DNA of 16,420 nucleotides from assembly GCA_937919075.1 (NCBI GenBank), contig CALFOF010000216.1:1-16420 (forward strand). The letters are read 5' to 3'. The position numbers were made by a program, and so were the translations under genes. Positions 14,556 through 16,420 of the stretch are shown in pieces. The notes beneath the pieces were generated by a model, which ran no database searches, was not told where the DNA came from, and was given only the letters and a program-made list of their open reading frames with translations. This stretch comes from an uncultured Cyanobium sp. Its GTDB lineage: Bacteria > Cyanobacteriota > Cyanobacteriia > PCC-6307 > Cyanobiaceae. Numbering within the stretch: the stretch's first letter is position 1; each line of letters opens with the position of its first letter.

Positions 14556-15569
14556 CTAAGAAGCTTCGAGCGTCCAGCGGTCCATCACCTTTTCCACCAG
14601 CACCTTCTGGCAGATCACCTGCAGCACCACCACGAGCGGCAGTGCCAGCAGCACCCCGGGCAGACCAAGCAAGGCGCCCATGCAGAGCTGGGCCATCAGT
14701 GCCACGGTGGGCAGCAGGTTCACCGTGCGGCTCAGCAGCACCGGGGTGAGCACAAAGGCTTCCACGTTCTGAAGCAACAGGCGCAGAAAAAGCACCTGCA
14801 GCAGCTTGGCCGGGGAAATCAGCAGGGCCACCGCCAGCGGCAACAAGGTGGCGGCTGTGGGGCCGATTGTGGGCACAAAGGTGAGCAGCCCGCACACCAG
14901 GCCGCTGAGCAGGGCCAGCGGCACCCCCAGCAGCGCCAGGCCGGCCCAGGTGAGCAGAAACACCGTGATGGCAGAGATGGTCATGCCCGCCAGCCAGCCG
15001 CCCATGGCCTGGCGGCAATCGTGCAGCAGGCTCTCCACGCCCGGGCGGGCAAAGCGCGGGGAAGCGGCGAGCAGCAGGCGCTGGTGGCTGCGTGGATCGA
15101 GGGCCAGCAGCACGGCCAACAGCCCCATCAGCAGCACCTGGATCGTGGAATTGGCGGTGCTGCCTGCCACCCCAAGCAACTGGGTGCCGAGCGGTTGGAG
15201 TGTGTCCCAGGTGGTGAAGGTGGTGAGCTGCTGCTCAAGGCTCTGGAACCCCTTGATCCCCCCGGCCAGTTGCCCCAACCGCTGCACCAGTTCCGGCACC
15301 AGGCGCATGAATTCGCCGGCCTGCTCCACCAGTTCGGGCAACAGCAGCTCCGACACCTTCCAACCCAGCAGCATCAACGCCACCAGCACCGCCAACAAGG
15401 CGGTGGGCCGGTTGATCGGCAGCCGCCGGCGCAGCTGGGTGACGGGCACATCGAGCGCCACGGCCAGCACCACGGCTCCGAACAGCACGAGCAGCACCCA
15501 GCGGAGCTCCCAAAGGAGCAGCCCCAGCACCACCAGGGCGAAAAGTCCAAAGACAGCGCGGGGCTTCAT
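14556..15569 (-). CDS. AI-2E family transporter-like membrane protein (PF01594), copy 1
   Basis: The 337-aa protein has the AI-2E layout: two N-terminal helices (about 5-20 and 22-40), a third (about 56-72), a soluble helical section (75-140), helix 142-157, then a C-terminal set with WLAGMTISAITVFLLTWAGL (192-211), VPTIGPT (232-238), QNVEAFVLTPVLLSRTVNLL and LLGLPGVLLALPLVVVLQV. It ends with DRWTLEAS. Family members have been linked to AI-2 export (TqsA) and to Na+/H+ antiport; the substrate in cyanobacteria is unknown. It starts at ATG 15569, overlapping the stop of the upstream paralogue by 4 bp (ATGA). Confidence 0.9.
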   Translation of the reverse strand: MKPRAVFGLFALVVLGLLLWELRWVLLVLFGAVVLAVALDVPVTQLRRRLPINRPTALLAVLVALMLLGWKVSELLLPELVEQAGEFMRLVPELVQRLGQLAGGIKGFQSLEQQLTTFTTWDTLQPLGTQLLGVAGSTANSTIQVLLMGLLAVLLALDPRSHQRLLLAASPRFARPGVESLLHDCRQAMGGWLAGMTISAITVFLLTWAGLALLGVPLALLSGLVCGLLTFVPTIGPTAATLLPLAVALLISPAKLLQVLFLRLLLQNVEAFVLTPVLLSRTVNLLPTVALMAQLCMGALLGLPGVLLALPLVVVLQVICQKVLVEKVMDRWTLEAS

Positions 15570-16420
15570 GACAGCGGGCGCTGAAGCGTCCAGGGATTGA
15601 GCACGTCGTGGATCAGCACTTCACGAATGATCACCTGAAGGCACACCGCCAACGGCAGCGCCAACAACAATCCGATCGGTCCGAACATCACCGTGAACAG
15701 GAACTGGGCGCAGAGCGTGAGGCCCGGCAGCAATTTGAGCTGGTGATGCATCACCGAAGGGGTGATCAAATAGCTCTCCACGTGCTGGATCACCAGGTAG
15801 AGGCCAAGCACCGCCAGCGCTTTCCAGGGGGTGTCGAGCAGCGCCACCGACATTGGGAAAATGGTGCTCAAGGTGGGCCCCACATTCGGGATCACGTTCA
15901 GCAGGCCGGCCAGCAGCGCATTGGCCACCACCAGATTCACCCCCAGCAGCCACAGACCGATGCCCGAGAGCAGCGCCACAAAGCAGGAGCTGATCAACAC
16001 CCCCACCATCCAGTCGCTCAAGGCGGTGCCGCAGAGTTCAAGCACGCGGCGGAAGCGGCGCCTGTAAAACGACGGCACCAGCAACACCGCCACTTCCCTG
16101 TAGGCGGTGGGCTGCACCGCCACCATCAGGCTCACCGCCACCACGAACAGCAACTGGAGCGCGCCGCTGCCGAGATTTCCCGCCAGCCCCAGCAGCCGCA
16201 GGGCCCCTTGGCCCAGGCCACCGGCCAGGGCGGCGGTGCTGTCCCCACCGGATGGCAGCAGCGACGTCAGCCAGTCGAAGTCGAGGTGGTTCTCCTGCTG
16301 GCCGTAGATCATCTTCCCGCCCCAGGAGAGGGATTCGCGGCCCATCTTCAGGAGCAGCGCGGCGGCGGTAGGCACCTTGGTGAGCAGCAGTCCGAACTGA
16401 TCTGCAAAGGGTGGAATGAG
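15566..16420 (-). CDS. AI-2E family transporter-like membrane protein (PF01594), copy 2, N-terminus outside window
   Basis: 284 residues are visible and the frame remains open to the right edge, so the start is missing. The edge reads LIPPFADQFGLLLTKVP, the usual AI-2E entry to the extracellular helical part. GALQLLFVVAVSLMVAVQPTAY, WMVGVLISSCFVALLSGIGL, NVIPNVGPTLSTIFP, IQHVESYLITPSVMHHQLKLL and FGPIGLLLALPLAVCLQVII follow, ending LNPWTLQRPLS. A GTG at 16375 inside the frame is not the true start. It is a paralogue of the next gene with the same motif order and a similar end (NPWTL versus DRWTL), transcribed first in the pair. Confidence 0.9.
   Translation of the reverse strand, partial: LIPPFADQFGLLLTKVPTAAALLLKMGRESLSWGGKMIYGQQENHLDFDWLTSLLPSGGDSTAALAGGLGQGALRLLGLAGNLGSGALQLLFVVAVSLMVAVQPTAYREVAVLLVPSFYRRRFRRVLELCGTALSDWMVGVLISSCFVALLSGIGLWLLGVNLVVANALLAGLLNVIPNVGPTLSTIFPMSVALLDTPWKALAVLGLYLVIQHVESYLITPSVMHHQLKLLPGLTLCAQFLFTVMFGPIGLLLALPLAVCLQVIIREVLIHDVLNPWTLQRPLS

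Noticed and set aside
14547..15584. 345-aa plus-strand open frame opposite the first AI-2E gene
   Set aside because: It is a Gln/His-rich antisense shadow of a Leu-rich membrane protein gene.

Overview
The window looks like part of the chromosome of a high-GC picocyanobacterium of the Synechococcus/Cyanobium type. The evidence is a cyAbrB-type regulator, a DUF3082 membrane protein, a pentapeptide-repeat protein with a signal peptide and the Cys-terminated tail seen in thylakoid-lumen members, a plant/cyanobacterial-style pyruvate dehydrogenase E1-beta, cyanobacterial SecD/SecF with the DGHLTG signature, and very GC-rich, tightly packed genes. The assignment rests on recognising families by eye; no database was searched. 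I see no rRNA, tRNA, CRISPR, insertion sequence or phage gene, so most of the window is ordinary core genome.

Layout. Positions 1-860: the tail of an unidentified plus-strand gene, then pgeF (YfiH/laccase-domain family). Positions 895-2598, minus strand: a photolyase/cryptochrome-family flavoprotein whose obvious N-terminus has no ATG, GTG or TTG in frame. Positions 2599-3153: a short divergent region with a good promoter and a perfect inverted repeat in its spacer, driving a cyAbrB regulator. Positions 3119-4828, minus: a COG2509-type FAD-dependent dehydrogenase whose 3' end overlaps cyAbrB tail to tail by 35 bp. Positions 4829-5184: a gene-poor divergent gap. Positions 5185-5982: an MBL-fold protein with a degraded metal motif. 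Positions 5998-7499, minus: four small genes (a 38-aa membrane microprotein, a 61-aa protein, a 137-aa protein and a lumenal pentapeptide protein). Positions 7550-7948: YraN, divergent from the pentapeptide gene. Positions 7982-8290, minus: a small secreted protein.

Positions 8358-14479 form a long plus-strand cluster: ksgA (rRNA dimethylation), ispE (MEP isoprenoid pathway), DUF3082, a 31-aa membrane microprotein, pdhB (acetyl-CoA supply), secD, secF, and a 60-aa membrane ORF overlapping the secF stop. Overlaps of 4-13 bp and gaps of 1-5 bp within the ksgA-DUF3082 and pdhB-60-aa blocks suggest co-transcription, with a possible second promoter before pdhB. Positions 14480-14555 are a convergent gap with an imperfect 19-bp direct repeat. 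Positions 14556-16420, minus, hold two tandem AI-2E-family (PF01594) membrane proteins; the upstream one runs off the right edge.

I did not find an obvious novel multi-gene system. The observations most worth following are the cyAbrB promoter palindrome, the photolyase start problem, the unannotated-size membrane microproteins (31, 38 and 60 aa), the degraded MBL metal site and the cyAbrB/dehydrogenase antisense overlap.
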